From the NCBI GenBank assembly GCA_900758845.1, contig CAAESW010000058.1, positions 1-15,563 on the forward strand: a DNA stretch of 15,563 bases, given 5' to 3'. Origin of the DNA: an uncultured Collinsella sp. (GTDB lineage: Bacteria > Actinomycetota > Coriobacteriia > Coriobacteriales > Coriobacteriaceae). The position numbers and the translations under genes are program-made. Each line of letters begins with the position of its first letter. Within the stretch, counting starts at the first letter, position 1. Positions 13,210 to 15,563 of this stretch are shown in pieces. The notes under the pieces were generated by a model. That model saw only the letters and a program-made list of their open reading frames with translations, ran no database searches and was not told where the DNA came from.

Positions 13210-13323
13210 AAACGTTCCATTTGTGGCAAGGTGGTCCGAAGGAGGAGGGAAGCGTACTTGCGTACGCGACCGACGAGTGAGGGTCAGATTGCCCAAATGG
13301 GGCGTTTGCAGCGTCGACCCGTT
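13210..13323 (+). repeat. Structured intergenic element, copy B
   Basis: A 19-bp outer stem pairs 13210-13229 with 13289-13307, with one bulge (13224) and two T-G positions that would be G-U pairs in plus-strand RNA. Inside are GCAAGGTG (13226-13233), hairpin GCGTAC-TTGC-GTACGC (13252-13267) flanked by GGTC/GACC (13233-13236, 13268-13271), and CAGATTGCC (13285-13293). The tail TTGCAGCGTCGA ends in CCGTT, which overlaps the mfd stop. Spacing between shared boxes is 59 bases here and 60 in copy A. The adjoining stretch 13107-13209 holds only the PAP2 upstream region and a short inverted repeat (13135-13142 with 13188-13195). Confidence 0.65.
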
Positions 13324-15563
13324 AGTCGTCGTCGCTGGCGCCCAGCTGTTGCAGCAGCATGAGCGCCGCCGCCACCGGGCCGGTGCCGTCGTTGGCGTCG
13401 AGACCGCGACCCAGGCCGCTGCCCGCACCGGCGCCCGCCTTGTAGGGCACCGACAGCTTGCGGCTCTTGGGAAAGTTCACCGCACCATAGCGGGTCTTAA
13501 GCTCAAAGGCCACCTTCTTGGGCACGTCGACGCCCAAAAAGGTGATGCGGCCGCCGCTGAGCGTGACGCTCTCGAGCCCCAGGCGCTCGCCGCGAATACG
13601 GATGCGTGCGCGATTGAACAGGTTGAGTCCCGCCAACGGCAGCTCGCCATGCGCGGCCTCGGTCTCTTCCTGCACCTCATCGATGCTCTCCAGGTCCTCG
13701 GCCGCTGCGAGCTTACGGTACACGAGCACGCGCTGGTCCACCGCCGGCAGGTACTCCTCGGACAAGAAGTAATCGGCCGGCAGGTTAATACCCACGCTCG
13801 CCGCCTCCACGCCAGCATCGTCGTCGCCGCGCGCCTCGGCCACCGCCTGGCCCAGCATCTGCGTAAACAGATCAAAGCCCACGCTCGACAGGTTGCCGTG
13901 CTGCTCGGCGCCCATAAGCGAGCCGGCACCACGGATCTCCAGGTCGCGCATGGCGATGCGCATGCCGCTGCCCAGGTCCTGGAACTCGGAAAGTGCGGTC
14001 AGGCGCGCCGTGGCCTCCTCGGTGAGTGGCAGCTCGCCCGGGAACATAAAGTACGCGTAGGCCTGCGTGGCAGAACGGCCCACACGACCCTTGAGCTGAT
14101 AGAGCTGTGCCAGGCCCAAGCGCTGCGAGTCCTCGATGATGAGCGTGTTGGCGGTCGCGTTGTCGATGCCGCTCTCCACGATGGTCGTGGCGATGAGCAC
14201 GTCGATCTTTTTGGTCGCGAACTCGATCATCACATCCTCGACCTCGCGCGGGCTCATCTTGCCGTGCGCTACGCCCACGCGCGCCTCGGGCGCGGCCTCG
14301 TGCACGCGCGCCACGGCGTCGTCGATGGTCTTGACGCGGTTGGACACGTAGTACACCTGACCGCCGCGGCCCACCTCCAGGCGAATCGCCGCGCTCACCA
14401 CGTCGGGGTCGTACTCTCCCACGTGCACGATTACGGGGCGGCGCCCGGTCGGCGGCGTCGTGATCAGGCTCATGTCGCGCACGCCGCTCGTGGCCATCTG
14501 CATGGTTCGCGGAATCGGCGTTGCCGAAAGCGTGAGCACGTCAATCTGCTCGCGCAGGTTCTTGAGCTGCTCCTTGTGCTGCACGCCAAAGCGCTGCTCC
14601 TCGTCAATGATCACCAAGCCCAGGTTCTTGGGGTTCACATCGGCCGAAAGCAGACGGTGCGTGCCGATGAGCACATCGATCGTGCCCTCGGCAAACGCCT
14701 TGAGCGCGCGCTTCTGCTGCGCCGGCGTGCGGAAGCGGCTGAGCACCTCGACCTCCAGACCAAACGGGGCAAAGCGCTCAAAGAAGGTCTCGTAGTGCTG
14801 CTGGGCCAGAATGGTTGTGGGGCAGAGCACCATGACCTGACGGCCGGAGTCCACACACTTAAAGGCAGCGCGCAGGGCGACCTCGGTCTTGCCAAAGCCC
14901 ACGTCGCCGCAGAGCAGGCGGTCCATGGGCTTGGGCGCCTCCATGTCGGCCTTAATATCGGCGATAGCCTCCAGCTGGTCGCGCGTCTCGTCGTAAGGGA
15001 AGCTCTCCTCCATCTCGATCTGCTCGGGCGTGTCGGGCGGGCAGGCGATACCGGTAATCGACGAGCGGCGCGTATACAGGTCGACCAGGTCAAACGCCAG
15101 CTTTTTGGCGTTCTTGCGCGCCTTGTTGGTGGCGCGTGTCCAGTCGGCGGTGTTGAGCCTGGTCAGACGCGGCTTATCGCCGTCGGGGCCAACATAGCGC
15201 GTGATGCGGTCGACCTGCTCGAGCGGCACGTAGAGCTTGTCGCCGTCGGCATATTCCAGCAAAAAGTAGTCGCGCTCCTTGCCGCCCACTTCCTGGCGCG
15301 CGATCTCGCTAAAGAGCGCGATGCCGTGGGTGGCGTGCACCACGTAGTCGCCCGGCTTAAACGGGAACGTGATCTGCGTAATGTCCACCTTGCGGCGGCT
15401 GCGCGCGCGGTTGGCGTCCATGCGGGCGTTGAGATCGGCGATCGAGAACACGGCCAGGTTGGCATCGGGCACCACTACGCCCTGCGGCAAGGCGGCATCG
15501 ACAAAGGTCACGCGTCCGCGCGAGATGGTGGGCACGGCGGCACCAGCGGCAGCCTGGGCGGCA
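13322..15563 (-). CDS. mfd: Transcription-repair coupling factor Mfd, C-terminal part (partial)
   Basis: The reading frame is open to the right edge of the window, so the N-terminal UvrB-like region is missing; about 746 residues are visible of a protein usually near 1150. Visible parts in order are an Ala/Gln-rich stretch, the RNA polymerase interaction domain (KPGDYVVHATHGIALF), helicase lobe 1 with Walker A GDVGFGKTE (about 14885-14908) and DEEQRFGV, SATPIPRTM, lobe 2 with IVESGIDNATANTLII and QLYQLKGRVGRS, then the C-terminal regulatory domain. Mfd is a double-stranded DNA translocase that removes stalled RNA polymerase and recruits UvrA. No catalytic motif is damaged. The stop codon overlaps the end of a structured repeat. 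Confidence 0.97.
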   Translation of the reverse strand, partial: AAQAAAGAAVPTISRGRVTFVDAALPQGVVVPDANLAVFSIADLNARMDANRARSRRKVDITQITFPFKPGDYVVHATHGIALFSEIARQEVGGKERDYFLLEYADGDKLYVPLEQVDRITRYVGPDGDKPRLTRLNTADWTRATNKARKNAKKLAFDLVDLYTRRSSITGIACPPDTPEQIEMEESFPYDETRDQLEAIADIKADMEAPKPMDRLLCGDVGFGKTEVALRAAFKCVDSGRQVMVLCPTTILAQQHYETFFERFAPFGLEVEVLSRFRTPAQQKRALKAFAEGTIDVLIGTHRLLSADVNPKNLGLVIIDEEQRFGVQHKEQLKNLREQIDVLTLSATPIPRTMQMATSGVRDMSLITTPPTGRRPVIVHVGEYDPDVVSAAIRLEVGRGGQVYYVSNRVKTIDDAVARVHEAAPEARVGVAHGKMSPREVEDVMIEFATKKIDVLIATTIVESGIDNATANTLIIEDSQRLGLAQLYQLKGRVGRSATQAYAYFMFPGELPLTEEATARLTALSEFQDLGSGMRIAMRDLEIRGAGSLMGAEQHGNLSSVGFDLFTQMLGQAVAEARGDDDAGVEAASVGINLPADYFLSEEYLPAVDQRVLVYRKLAAAEDLESIDEVQEETEAAHGELPLAGLNLFNRARIRIRGERLGLESVTLSGGRITFLGVDVPKKVAFELKTRYGAVNFPKSRKLSVPYKAGAGAGSGLGRGLDANDGTGPVAAALMLLQQLGASDDD

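Overview
The window looks like chromosomal DNA from a high-GC gut Coriobacteriia, most likely Collinsella or a close relative. This is inferred from gene content, codon bias and many palindromic intergenic repeats; no rRNA or taxonomic marker is present. Nothing points to a phage, plasmid or insertion sequence, and no tRNA, rRNA or CRISPR array was seen.

The left and central part (135-10480) is built around sugar-amine (probable Amadori product) use. A mannose-family PTS operon on the minus strand encodes a fused EIIAB, EIIC and EIID, followed by an SIS-domain deglycase of the FrlB/FraB/GfrF type (3226-4209). A second, diverged deglycase (8558-9550) is divergent from its own GntR/UTRA regulator (9758-10480). 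A first GntR/UTRA regulator lies at 135-854 and an EamA/DMT permease at 7193-8275. One operator type (ACGT-N5-ACGT) precedes the first regulator, the PTS operon and the permease, so these probably form one regulon. A different half-site (ATACA) is repeated seven times between the second deglycase and the second regulator. The inferred pathway is uptake and phosphorylation of a fructosamine-type substrate by the PTS, cleavage to hexose-6-phosphate plus amine by a deglycase, and possible movement of the amine or amino acid by the permease. A YitT-family membrane protein and an HAD phosphatase are interleaved; their link to the pathway is uncertain.

The right part (10502-15563) is mostly housekeeping: a GNAT acetyltransferase, a low-specificity threonine aldolase, a PAP2 phosphatase and the C-terminal two thirds of Mfd, all on the minus strand.

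Intergenic spaces are rich in structured repeats: a 33-nt hairpin family in three copies, a 119-nt nested hairpin, a 31-nt palindrome inside the PTS operon, tandem long hairpins whose loops are complementary, and two copies of a roughly 100-nt element whose stems covary. These repeats and the two-operator regulatory design are the most unusual content.
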